Of a DNA stretch of 64,000 nt, positions 56,650-64,000 are shown piece after piece (position 1 is the stretch's first letter; each line of letters opens with the position of its first letter). The notes beneath the pieces were generated by a model that was given only the letters and a program-made list of their open reading frames with translations, had not been told where the DNA came from and searched no databases. The stretch comes from CAYQJS01 sp964417895 (lineage in GTDB: Bacteria > Chloroflexota > UBA6077 > SHYK01), in assembly GCA_964417895.1 (NCBI GenBank), contig CAYQJS010000012.1, positions 1-64,000 of the forward strand. The letters are read 5' to 3'. Both the position numbers and the translations under genes were made by a program.

Positions 56650-57753
56650 ATGAAAGAGCCACGGTTGCGCCTCGGCGTCGTCGGCGCGAATCCGAACCTG
56701 GGCTGGGCGCCACGAACCCATCTGCCGGCGATCCTGTCGCTTCCCGAGTTCGAGCTGGAGGCCGTCTGTACGACCAAACGCGAGTCGGCTGAGGCCTCCG
56801 CGCAGAAGTACGAGGCAGGCAAAGCCTACTGGAGCTATCGCGACCTGGTAGCGGACCCAGACATCGACGTGGTCGACGTCTGCGTCAAGGTGCCGTACCA
56901 CCACGAGATCGTCATGGCCGCGCTCGACGCTGGCAAGCACGTCTACTGCGAGTGGCCGCTGGGCGCCGACGTGGCACAGGCGGCGGAGATGGTGCAACTG
57001 GCGTCGGCGCGCGGCGTGCACACCATGGTTGGACTCCAGGCCCGGGGCGCGCCGAGCATCCTGCATGTGCGCCAGCTCATCGCGGACGGTTGGCTGGGGC
57101 GGGTCGTGTCCGCCACCATGGCGCAGTTCGGCTCAGGGCTGTTGCAGACGAGAGCAGCGGATGGTGTCTGGCGGGCCGAGCGAGGGAACGGGGCCCATAC
57201 CCTCTCCATCGCGGCCGGGCACGCCCTCGACGCCTTCTGCTGGTGCGTCGGCCCGTTTGTCGAGGTAGGCGCCATCGTGGACACGCTAGCGTCGGAGTGG
57301 CAGCTCGAGGGAGGCGGCACCGTGGGTGTCACGGCGCCCGATTACGTGGCGCTTACCGGTCGGCTTGCGGGCGGCGCCGCGGCCAGCGTCACGGTGGCCA
57401 GCATGCCGTGGCATGGCTCCGGTTTCCGCATGGAGGTGTACGGCACCGAGGGCACCCTGGTGGCGAGCGCGAGTGGCCAGGCCCAGGCTCTGGGATGGCG
57501 CTTGCAGGGGGCGCAGCGGGACGACAAGGAGCTCCATGACCTGGAGGTGCCGGCCGAGCTGAGATGGGCTCCTGAGGAGGTCCCGACGGGCACCCCCGTG
57601 AACGTCGCACAGATGATGCGCCGCTTTGCCGAGGGCATCCGCTCGGGCTCCCACGTGGAGCCGACCTTCGCAGCGGCCCTGGCAAACCACCGGCTGCTGG
57701 ACGCCATCGAGCGCTCGTCTGCGACTCGGTGTGTAGTCTCGGTGCAACAGTAG
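56650..57753 (+). CDS. Gfo/Idh/MocA-family oxidoreductase (Gal80-like)
   Basis: 367 residues with AAAGGAG upstream. N-terminal Rossmann GVVGANPNLGWAPRTHLPAILSLPEFELEAVCTTKRESAEA, DVVDVCVKVPYHHEIVMAALDAGKHVYCEWPLG (the EKP motif is EWP, as in Gal80/GFO subgroup members). The C-terminal domain holds AAGHALDAFCWCVGPF. Dehydrogenates or binds an unknown sugar- or polyol-like substrate. Distinct from the gene at 52503, so not a recent duplication. Confidence 0.9.
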   Translation: MKEPRLRLGVVGANPNLGWAPRTHLPAILSLPEFELEAVCTTKRESAEASAQKYEAGKAYWSYRDLVADPDIDVVDVCVKVPYHHEIVMAALDAGKHVYCEWPLGADVAQAAEMVQLASARGVHTMVGLQARGAPSILHVRQLIADGWLGRVVSATMAQFGSGLLQTRAADGVWRAERGNGAHTLSIAAGHALDAFCWCVGPFVEVGAIVDTLASEWQLEGGGTVGVTAPDYVALTGRLAGGAAASVTVASMPWHGSGFRMEVYGTEGTLVASASGQAQALGWRLQGAQRDDKELHDLEVPAELRWAPEEVPTGTPVNVAQMMRRFAEGIRSGSHVEPTFAAALANHRLLDAIERSSATRCVVSVQQ

Positions 57754-57767
57754 AGAAGAGGGCTGCC

Positions 57768-57792
57768 CCCTCCCCCCTTGAATAGGGGAGGG
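57768..57792. repeat. Palindromic repeat carrying the amidase ribosome-binding site
   Basis: CCCTCCCC (57768-57775) pairs with GGGGAGGG (57785-57792); the right arm lies 3 bases before GTG 57796. Same family as 20578, 37443 and 56571. Confidence 0.65.
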
Positions 57793-57795
57793 CTG

Positions 57796-59223
57796 GTGTG
57801 GGATGTGCTTCCAGACCTCTGCTACACGTCCGCCGTCGACCTGGCCCGCATGTACCGGGCGCTCCAGGCGTCCCCGCGCGAGGTGCTGGACGCCGTCCTG
57901 GATCGCATCGACGCCGTAAACCCAAAGCTCAACGCCTATGTGACCATGGCCCGCGAGACGGCGATCAGGGCAGCCGACGCAGCCACGGAGGCGATCGCCC
58001 GAGGCGGGGACCTGCCGGCCCTGCACGGCATCCCCGTCTCCATCAAGGACCTAACGCCGACGCAAGGCATCCGCACGACGTTCGGCTCCAAGATCTACGA
58101 GCATCACGTTCCGGATGAAGACGCCCTCGTGGTCGAACGGCTCAGGGCGGCCGGAGCGATCATTGTCGGCAAGACCAACACGCCCGAATTCGGAGCGGGC
58201 GGTAACACCTTCAACGCGGTATTTGGCGCGACGCGCAACCCGTGGGACCCGAACCTCACGTGCGGGGGGTCCAGTGGGGGCGCCGCTGTGGCGCTGGCGA
58301 CGGGCATGGGGCCTCTGGCCCAGGGCACGGACCTGGGCGGGTCGCTCCGAACGCCCGCGGCCTTCTGCGGCGTGGTGGGCTTTCGCACGACGCCCGGGCT
58401 CATCCCTGTCTATCCCACGGTCTTGGCGTGGGACTCCTTCAGCGTGGCCGGGCCCATGGCACGGACTGTGGCGGATACCGCACTCCTGCTCTCGGTCATG
58501 GCCGGGCCCGACGACCGGGCGCCGCTCTCGTATGAGGTGGACACGACGCAGTTCCAGCACGCAGTGGAGGAGCCGTCCGTCACCGGATGGCGCGTCGCCT
58601 GGACACCCGACCTGAACGGCCTGATCCCCGTGGACGAGGGGGTCGCCCGCGTGGCAGAGGCAGCCGCGCGCGTGTTCCAGTCGCTGGGCGCCACGGTCGA
58701 GGCAGCCTCGCCCGACTTCCGCGAGGTGAACGATATCGTGCTCGCGACGCGAGGCGTGAGCATGGTGGCGCATCACGCGGAGCGGCTCGGGCAATGGCGG
58801 GCCGTGATGCAGCAGGGGCTCGTCTGGAACGTCGAACAGGGGCTCGCGCTCACGCCCCGCGAGATCGCTGAGGGCGAGAAGCTGCGGACCGTGCTCTGGC
58901 ACCGCGTGCGCAGCTTTATGGAGACCTACGATCTGCTCATCACGCCCACCGTCGCGGTCCAACCGTTCCCCATCGAGCAGCCTTATCCCACCGAGATCAA
59001 CGGCAAGGCGCTGGACAACTACACGCAGTGGTTCTTTCTCACCTACGCCATCTCGGTCGTGGGCCTGCCGGCCATCTCGGTCCCCTGCGGGTTCACCGCG
59101 GACGGCTTGCCAGTCGGCCTCCAGATCGTGGGGCGCCGCCGCCAGGAAGCGGCCGTTTTGCGGGCCGCTGCGGCGTTCGAGGCAGCGGCGCCGTGGGCGG
59201 ACAGGTTACCGCCGACAGTGTGA
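57796..59223 (+). CDS. Amidase signature family enzyme
   Basis: About 475 residues from GTG 57796 (a GTG at 57805 is also possible). Ser-cisSer-Lys catalytic set: Lys84 in SIKDLTPTQG, Ser159/160 in GGSSGGAAVALATGMG and nucleophile Ser183 in GTDLGGSLRTPAAFCGVVGFR. The C-terminal DGLPVGLQIVGRRRQE is typical. Hydrolyses a carboxylic amide; similarity to GatA-like or N-carbamoyl enzymes cannot be resolved. Follows the Gfo/Idh gene by 42 bases, so likely part of the same catabolic operon. Confidence 0.93.
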   Translation: MWDVLPDLCYTSAVDLARMYRALQASPREVLDAVLDRIDAVNPKLNAYVTMARETAIRAADAATEAIARGGDLPALHGIPVSIKDLTPTQGIRTTFGSKIYEHHVPDEDALVVERLRAAGAIIVGKTNTPEFGAGGNTFNAVFGATRNPWDPNLTCGGSSGGAAVALATGMGPLAQGTDLGGSLRTPAAFCGVVGFRTTPGLIPVYPTVLAWDSFSVAGPMARTVADTALLLSVMAGPDDRAPLSYEVDTTQFQHAVEEPSVTGWRVAWTPDLNGLIPVDEGVARVAEAAARVFQSLGATVEAASPDFREVNDIVLATRGVSMVAHHAERLGQWRAVMQQGLVWNVEQGLALTPREIAEGEKLRTVLWHRVRSFMETYDLLITPTVAVQPFPIEQPYPTEINGKALDNYTQWFFLTYAISVVGLPAISVPCGFTADGLPVGLQIVGRRRQEAAVLRAAAAFEAAAPWADRLPPTV

Positions 59224-59268
59224 CCGTAGGCCCAACACAACTGTCGCCAGCCACCTGACGTCGCGGGC

Positions 59269-60849
59269 CTACTCTGTCCTCAGGTACGTTGCGGGCGGCT
59301 GGGGATCGCCAAGAACAAACGTGACGGTCATCGCCATGCCGCCCTCGGGCGTCGGCTGGAACGTGACGACGGCGCTAAGGACGAACTGGATGGCGTATGT
59401 CCCCTCCATACCGGTCACGGGATAGAGGAGAAAGTCGCCAAACACGGTGCTGATCTCAGGTCGGTTCTCGGCGTCCAGCTGAACGGCTGCACTCTCGTAG
59501 CGGCCGGTGATGTTTTCGAACGCTGGCGAGTTGACACCCGGCTCGAGCATGCCTGCGATCTCGAGAACGAAGCCTCGAATCTGGCTGCCCTCGTCTGCGT
59601 GTTGTGCATCGGCGGTGTGCTGAAGCCCGAAGGCGGTCTCATATACGTACTCCGGCACCGACTGCATGAACGCGACCGCGGGGAGGGAGGCATTGGTGAG
59701 CACCGCAACACCGAGATCTGCCTCAGGCAGCAACGATATACGCGACGAGAAACCGAGGTTGCCGCCGCTGTAGCTAAGCTGGCGAAGCCCCTGATAGTCA
59801 GGGCCGACAATCCAGCCGAGCCCAAAGTCGTCCCCGCTCCCCGTGGGCGTGTGCGGCTTCCACGTTTCGAGGACGGCCGCCTCTGAAACCACGCGGCGGC
59901 CGTCCGGGCCGACACCGCGGCGTTGCTGGAGCGCCAGGTACGCTGCCACATCTTCTACGCTCGACCACGTGGTACCGCCGGCGGGAAGCACGGCGGAGCC
60001 AAAGCGCTCGAGGCCAAGAGGCATGGCGACCACATCCGCGGTGAGCGAGTCCAACGCGTGCGGAGACGCATGATTGGGATCGGTCGCCCCGACATTGAAA
60101 TCCATCGCGATGCGACGCATGCCAGCGGGGTCGAAGAAGCGCCGCTGCATCAGGTCGATGTAGCCGGCGTTGAGGTCATCCCCGGGCTGGGCGCGGGTGT
60201 TGGCCGCGGCAAAGCCGGCGGCCGCGTAGCCGGCGTTGCTGTACCCATACGCTTCGCCCGGCGCCCCGAGCAGGGGCGTCTCGGACAGAATCTCGAGGAT
60301 TTGCGCCGGCGTGCGCGCGTCCATAAAGAGCGGCGCGTCGAATCTCGGCAGGCCGCTCCGCATGCTGAGCAGGTCACGGAAGGTCACCGTCGCAGTCGAT
60401 GCCGGGTCGGCGAGCGCGAACTCGGGGAGCACGTCGACGATGGGAGTGTCCCAGGTGAGTATTCCGTCGTCGACGAGGGTTCCGATCATCTGGGCGGTAA
60501 TTCCCTTGCCAAGGGAGCCAAAGAGGAATCGAGTGTCGGCGGTGACCGGTTGGCCCCCACCGAGCTGAGTCGTGCCGAAGCCGTGGGAATAGATCATCTT
60601 GCCGTGCTGAACCACCGCGATGGCGGCTCCGGGCACCCCGTCACGATCCAGAATGCTTGCGGTGTAGGCCTCGATGTCGGCCAACATCGCGGGCGTCAGG
60701 TCGGCCGCCAGGTCGAGACGCGCGACGGCGATGGGCCGGTCCTCGCTCGCTAGCGCGCGGCTGGGCTGGGCTGCGACTACCGTGGCCGCGAGAGTCAGGG
60801 TCGCCAGCGTCGCGCGCAGGAAGCGCAGCGGAGTATCGTGCGAAATCAT
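59269..60849 (-). CDS. Secreted serine hydrolase of the beta-lactamase/DD-peptidase family
   Basis: 526 residues from ATG 60849 (an earlier ATG adds 23 residues). An N-terminal signal peptide (LRFLRATLATLTLAATVVAAQPSRALA) predicts export. SxxK at Ser112-Lys115 (GSLGK) and YxN-type Tyr203-Ser204-Asn205 (GYSNAGY) mark the class C/esterase fold. A C-terminal lipocalin-like beta domain (ENITGRYESAAVQL) follows. Acts outside the cell on an ester, peptide or beta-lactam; antibiotic resistance should not be assumed. Confidence 0.9.
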   Translation of the reverse strand: MISHDTPLRFLRATLATLTLAATVVAAQPSRALASEDRPIAVARLDLAADLTPAMLADIEAYTASILDRDGVPGAAIAVVQHGKMIYSHGFGTTQLGGGQPVTADTRFLFGSLGKGITAQMIGTLVDDGILTWDTPIVDVLPEFALADPASTATVTFRDLLSMRSGLPRFDAPLFMDARTPAQILEILSETPLLGAPGEAYGYSNAGYAAAGFAAANTRAQPGDDLNAGYIDLMQRRFFDPAGMRRIAMDFNVGATDPNHASPHALDSLTADVVAMPLGLERFGSAVLPAGGTTWSSVEDVAAYLALQQRRGVGPDGRRVVSEAAVLETWKPHTPTGSGDDFGLGWIVGPDYQGLRQLSYSGGNLGFSSRISLLPEADLGVAVLTNASLPAVAFMQSVPEYVYETAFGLQHTADAQHADEGSQIRGFVLEIAGMLEPGVNSPAFENITGRYESAAVQLDAENRPEISTVFGDFLLYPVTGMEGTYAIQFVLSAVVTFQPTPEGGMAMTVTFVLGDPQPPATYLRTE

Positions 60850-61187
60850 GGAGCGGCTCCTTCTTTGATGCGAGTCAGCCGGCGGACCTGGGGCGTACCC
60901 CGCAGCTGCTTCGGACACTTCTTGCTGAACGGCTTGCAGTGAGAGACCGAGTAGGAGTCGGACGTGCAGTCGTGGCAGGTAGCCTGAGCGGCAAGACTAC
61001 TGGTCTAGTCTAAACCCGAGCCAAAAGTGATGTCAGGTAGGATTACTCATCCCACCGTACTTGGGAACGGTCCATTGGAGCAGGCCCGTTGCCTCCCGCG
61101 GCCCGTCGATGTGCCCGCGGCCCAACTCTCCACTTGGAATGGCGTGAAATACATGTCTTGCCTTACCGCCAAGCTCAGAGGCCGAGC
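60850..61187. other. 338-base intergenic region without recognised features
   Basis: Between the divergent serine hydrolase and SRPBCC genes. No convincing ORF, hairpin or consensus promoter was found; it presumably carries both promoters. Confidence 0.6.
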
Positions 61188-61628
61188 ATGAAGAGTCTGC
61201 ACTCCGATATCGAGATCGATGCGTCAGCCCAGCACGTTTGGGAAGTCTTGACGGACACTGCCGCCTATCCTGACTGGAATCCCTTCATCACGCGACTCGC
61301 GGGGACGCTAGAGACGGGTGACCAGCTCGAAGTGAGAATGGAACCGCCAGGTGGCAGAGCCATGACTTTTCGGCCTCGTGTACTGGCTGCTGATCCCATG
61401 CGCGAGCTGCGCTGGCTCGGCCATGTCCTTTTCCCTGGGCTCTTCGACGGCGAGCACCGATTCGCTTTAGAGACCCTTGACGACGATCACGTTCGGTTCA
61501 CACAAGAGGAGCGCTTTACCGGCGTGCTCGTGCCCCTATTCGCAAAGAGCCTCGACCAGCACACGCTGGCTGGATTCGAGGCTATGAACCTGGCGCTCAA
61601 GCAGCGAGCGGAAACCGGGGACGGCTAA
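61188..61628 (+). CDS. SRPBCC (START-like) domain protein
   Basis: 146 residues from ATG 61188; an upstream in-frame opening lacks family sequence. Typical polyketide-cyclase/START-like fold: IEIDASAQHVWEVLTDTAAYPDWNPFITRLAG at the N-terminus, a hydrophobic central pocket, and a long C-terminal helix with LFAKSLDQHTLAGFEAMNLALKQRAE. Such proteins bind hydrophobic ligands; no specific ligand can be named. Confidence 0.9.
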   Translation: MKSLHSDIEIDASAQHVWEVLTDTAAYPDWNPFITRLAGTLETGDQLEVRMEPPGGRAMTFRPRVLAADPMRELRWLGHVLFPGLFDGEHRFALETLDDDHVRFTQEERFTGVLVPLFAKSLDQHTLAGFEAMNLALKQRAETGDG

Positions 61629-61723
61629 GCGCCCCGCGCAGTACGCACCAAGCGTCGGACCGACCTCGAGCCTGAGGTCGGACGGGGGGCGCCAGCATCG
61701 TCCGGAGACGTGGAGGTTCCTGG

Positions 61724-62971
61724 GTGGCTGCAACCGTGATCGAGATGTCATCGCCCGTATCCCCGCGCTACCGCACCAAGATGATCCTGCTCGGCGCTCT
61801 TCTCGCCCTCGCGGGCTCTAGCGTGCCCCGAGGCGTCGCAAGCCAGCCCCTTCCGTCGCCGCAGACACAGTCGGCTGTACCGGCCCAAACCACAGCACTT
61901 CATGTGTCGGCGACTAACGCCATGCACGTGCTGGGCAGCGACGGCCTAGAACACGTTTCGTACGACCTCATCATCACTAACGCCTTCGCGGTGCCCGTGA
62001 CGCTTACCGTCATCGAGGTTCTCACTCCCAACGGCAGCGTGCTATTGCGCCTTGTGGGCGACGCCCTCAAGGCGACGACGCAGCCGCTAGCTGGGATCGA
62101 GCCGACGGACCAGGTCCCGGTCGCGGGGGTAGTGGCGACGTTCATTGAGTTGGCCCTGACGCCCGACAAGCTGCCGGACCGGGTCAGCAATCGCGTTGCG
62201 TACGAGCTGCCGTCCAACGCGCCCGCCCTCATCGACAGCCGCCAAATCGTTGGCCAGGAGCTTGTGGTCGCGCCACAGGTGCCGGTCGTCATATCGCCGC
62301 CTCTGCGGGGCACCGGCTGGTTCAACGTGAACGGCTGCTGTGGCCCTTCCTTTCACCGCGCGGGGCGCCTCGCCGTCGATGGCGCCCGCTACGTCAAACC
62401 AGAGGCATTCGCCATCGATTGGCTGCGACTTCAGGACGGCGGCCTTTTTTCCGGTGACGGTGCGCGTCCCGAACAGTGGTATGGCTTCGGAGCCGAGATC
62501 TTGGCCGTCGCCGACGGCACGGTAGCTTTCATCAAGGATGGAATGCCCGAGGGCACGCCCTTCCAGCTGCCGGCTGGGCTGGGCCGTCCAGTCGAGTACG
62601 CCGGCAACCAGATCGTGATCCAAATGCGTCCTGATGTCTGGGCAATCTATGCGCATCTCCAACCGGGAAGCATCAGGGTGCAAGTGGGACAGCGGGTGAC
62701 GAAGGGGCAGTCGATCGCTACGCTGGGCAACACCGGCAACTCATTTGCGCCTCACCTGCATTTTCAGCTGTCGGACGGGCCCGCTCTCATCAGCTCTAAC
62801 AGCGTGCCCTTTGTGCTCGACCGCTACACGATCGTCGGTGAGGTCGACTCGCAGGTATTGGCCGCCGCATTTACGGACCCCAGCGCGTTTTCCCGGCTGC
62901 CGGTTGCGGGCGTGCTGCAGCCCCAGACCGGCACGCTACCGCTGATGGCCACGGTCGTCGAGTTCCCCTGA
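61724..62971 (+). CDS. Exported M23-family metallopeptidase
   Basis: 415 residues (GTG 61724; internal ATG MSSPVS at 61745 is possible). An N-terminal signal sequence (MILLGALLALAGSSVPRGVAS) precedes an immunoglobulin-like domain, then the LytM/M23 domain. The metal-site segments are FHRAGRLAVDG...FAIDW, a YAHLQPGS loop and the HxH motif in APHLHFQLSDGP. M23 enzymes cleave peptidoglycan cross-bridges or act as binding scaffolds when sites are altered. Likely a cell-wall or secreted bacteriolytic enzyme. Confidence 0.88.
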   Translation: MAATVIEMSSPVSPRYRTKMILLGALLALAGSSVPRGVASQPLPSPQTQSAVPAQTTALHVSATNAMHVLGSDGLEHVSYDLIITNAFAVPVTLTVIEVLTPNGSVLLRLVGDALKATTQPLAGIEPTDQVPVAGVVATFIELALTPDKLPDRVSNRVAYELPSNAPALIDSRQIVGQELVVAPQVPVVISPPLRGTGWFNVNGCCGPSFHRAGRLAVDGARYVKPEAFAIDWLRLQDGGLFSGDGARPEQWYGFGAEILAVADGTVAFIKDGMPEGTPFQLPAGLGRPVEYAGNQIVIQMRPDVWAIYAHLQPGSIRVQVGQRVTKGQSIATLGNTGNSFAPHLHFQLSDGPALISSNSVPFVLDRYTIVGEVDSQVLAAAFTDPSAFSRLPVAGVLQPQTGTLPLMATVVEFP

Positions 62972-63163
62972 CTGGGACCCGATTGTCCAAAGCCGGCCGA
63001 ACAGGCCGAAGCGGTGTCTCGCGGAATATGCACAGGCACCGGGTGCGTTAGTTCCCCATCGCCTGAGTAGGCCGCTTGGCACAGCCGACGTCGCGGAATT
63101 CGCCGCGTTCCCAGTGTCATCTGGGAGGACTGGACGGTCGATAGCGGGCGAGAATGAATCCAG

Positions 63164-64000
63164 CTACTTCAAGTCCCACTCCTGCACGTTCCAGGGGAGG
63201 CGCACGGGCACGTTTTCCACATGGTGCTTCACCATTGTGGAGGTTGTCGCGTAATACAGGTTCATCATGCTGAGCTGGTCCGTCATGTGGCGCACGACCC
63301 CGCGGAGCGCCTCCGCGCGCTCTGCGCGCGGGATCGTCGTCAGGAATCGATCGATCGACGCGTCGAACTCCGCGTTCACGTACCGTGAGTAATTGGAACC
63401 GGTGTAGCTGTTTTCCGGTAGGCGCGCCTGGGAGCCATGCGAGCCCTTGATGGCTGCCACACCACTGCCCCCACCCTGCAGCGTGAAGCCGGGGAAGGTG
63501 GCCCGGTACTCGCGGTCGCGTTGGCGCTGGATGGGGATGGAAACCGAGTCAACGCCGATGCCGATGCGCTGCCAGTAGTCCGCCGTGGCAAGCATGGGCT
63601 TGGTGTTCTGGTCCTCGGCCGTGGCGCTGATCTCCACGGCCAACCGCTGGCCCGCGCCATCGCGGAAGAAGCCGTCGGGACCTCTGGTATAGCCTAGCCC
63701 CTCGATCATCTGGGTCGCGCGCCGCGGATCGTAGTCGTACTTCACGAGGGCGCTCTCCACTTCGGCCAGCTCGGGCTCGTGCGGCAGCAGCACCGTATGG
63801 GCGATGCTGGACAGGCCGCCCATGATGTTATCCACCATCTCCTGGCGGTCGATGGCGTGGAAGACGGCCTTACGGAACCGCACGTCTTGGATGACGGCCG
63901 GGTTCGAGTTGATGAACTGCGGCCAGATCTTCATAGCGGTCTCCGCCACCATCTCGATCCTTCCATCCCGCCACTGGTCCCGCAGCGCCAGCGTCTGCTC
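63164..64000 (-). CDS. Peptide-type ABC transporter substrate-binding protein, C-terminal part (cut by window)
   Basis: The frame is open to base 64000, giving the last 278 residues. Family 5 binding-protein features: PAVIQDVRFRKAVFHAIDRQEMVDNIMGGLSS, YDPRRATQMIEGLGYTRGPDGF, and an ending with MTDQLSMMNLYYATTSTMVKHHVENVPV. Binds dipeptides, oligopeptides or a related ligand for ABC uptake. Could feed the ATPases at 4.2-6.4 kb or permeases beyond the window; the catabolic genes nearby suggest an imported substrate. Confidence 0.9.
   Translation of the reverse strand, partial: EQTLALRDQWRDGRIEMVAETAMKIWPQFINSNPAVIQDVRFRKAVFHAIDRQEMVDNIMGGLSSIAHTVLLPHEPELAEVESALVKYDYDPRRATQMIEGLGYTRGPDGFFRDGAGQRLAVEISATAEDQNTKPMLATADYWQRIGIGVDSVSIPIQRQRDREYRATFPGFTLQGGGSGVAAIKGSHGSQARLPENSYTGSNYSRYVNAEFDASIDRFLTTIPRAERAEALRGVVRHMTDQLSMMNLYYATTSTMVKHHVENVPVRLPWNVQEWDLK

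Noticed and set aside
59269..60849. Beta-lactam resistance gene
   Set aside because: The SxxK/YxN fold is shared by esterases and DD-peptidases, and the extra C-terminal domain is not typical of class C beta-lactamases.
1..64000. CRISPR array
   Set aside because: No series of regularly spaced identical repeats with unique spacers was seen; the tandem repeats found are two- or three-copy.

Overview
This 64 kb, GC-rich window looks like scaffolded draft or metagenome-assembled sequence: it carries three 10-N gaps, at 5877, 11312 and 24389. Gene content suggests Chloroflexota or a near relative. Supporting signs are the MoxR/DUF58/transglutaminase set, an FhaA/FHA/FtsW-type/PBP operon, DinG with an N-terminal exonuclease, frequent GTG starts, and a dipeptide-ABC/amidase/cupin/Gfo-Idh gene set. 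The phylum call is inference from memory of gene neighbourhoods, not a database result.

Layout. 1-4.0 kb: MoxR ATPase, DUF58 protein and a membrane transglutaminase. 4.1-6.4 kb: two dipeptide/oligopeptide ABC ATPases, the second chimeric across an N gap. 6.3-13.3 kb: HEAT protein and proS (minus), alr and a DUF2019-like gene (plus), and a DinG-like helicase (minus) whose exonuclease motif lies upstream of any canonical start. 13.3-18.3 kb: a minus-strand cell-envelope operon (XRE regulator, FhaA, FHA protein, FtsW/RodA, PBP, small membrane protein) behind a good promoter, then acpS and the NAD(P)HX repair gene. 20.4-21.4 kb: no intact gene, but palindromic repeats, a possible decayed group II intron end and a tandem GGTGGGGAATT repeat.

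21.4-35.1 kb is a plus-strand glycoconjugate cluster. It holds a glycoside-hydrolase/GT2 fusion, two ABC exporters with NBDs identical over 795 bp, two hexapeptide acyltransferases, two uncharacterised glycosyltransferase-like paralogues, two GT4 enzymes, a methyltransferase and a PIG-L deacetylase. Together they look able to build, decorate and export a saccharide-containing molecule. Housekeeping genes follow (glpX, YtxH-type and membrane proteins, recJ, rplY, tatA).

40.13-50.80 kb is an integrated element in tRNA-Glu(CTC), bounded by 50-bp direct repeats. Integrase and an AlpA/excisionase-like gene lie at one end and a terminase small subunit plus HNH nuclease at the other. A RepA-like helicase, a divergent repressor switch and small phage-like proteins lie between. 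No capsid, tail, portal or large-terminase gene is visible. This is the organisation of a PICI-like phage satellite and is the most interesting item in the window.

50.9-64 kb: a DUF418 membrane protein, then a likely small-molecule catabolic region (two Gfo/Idh oxidoreductases, bicupin, Asp/Glu-racemase-like protein without the expected cysteines, amidase). It also holds a DUF2283 module with a frameshifted partner, a secreted serine hydrolase, an SRPBCC protein, an M23 peptidase and the C-terminal part of a peptide-ABC substrate-binding protein running off the window.
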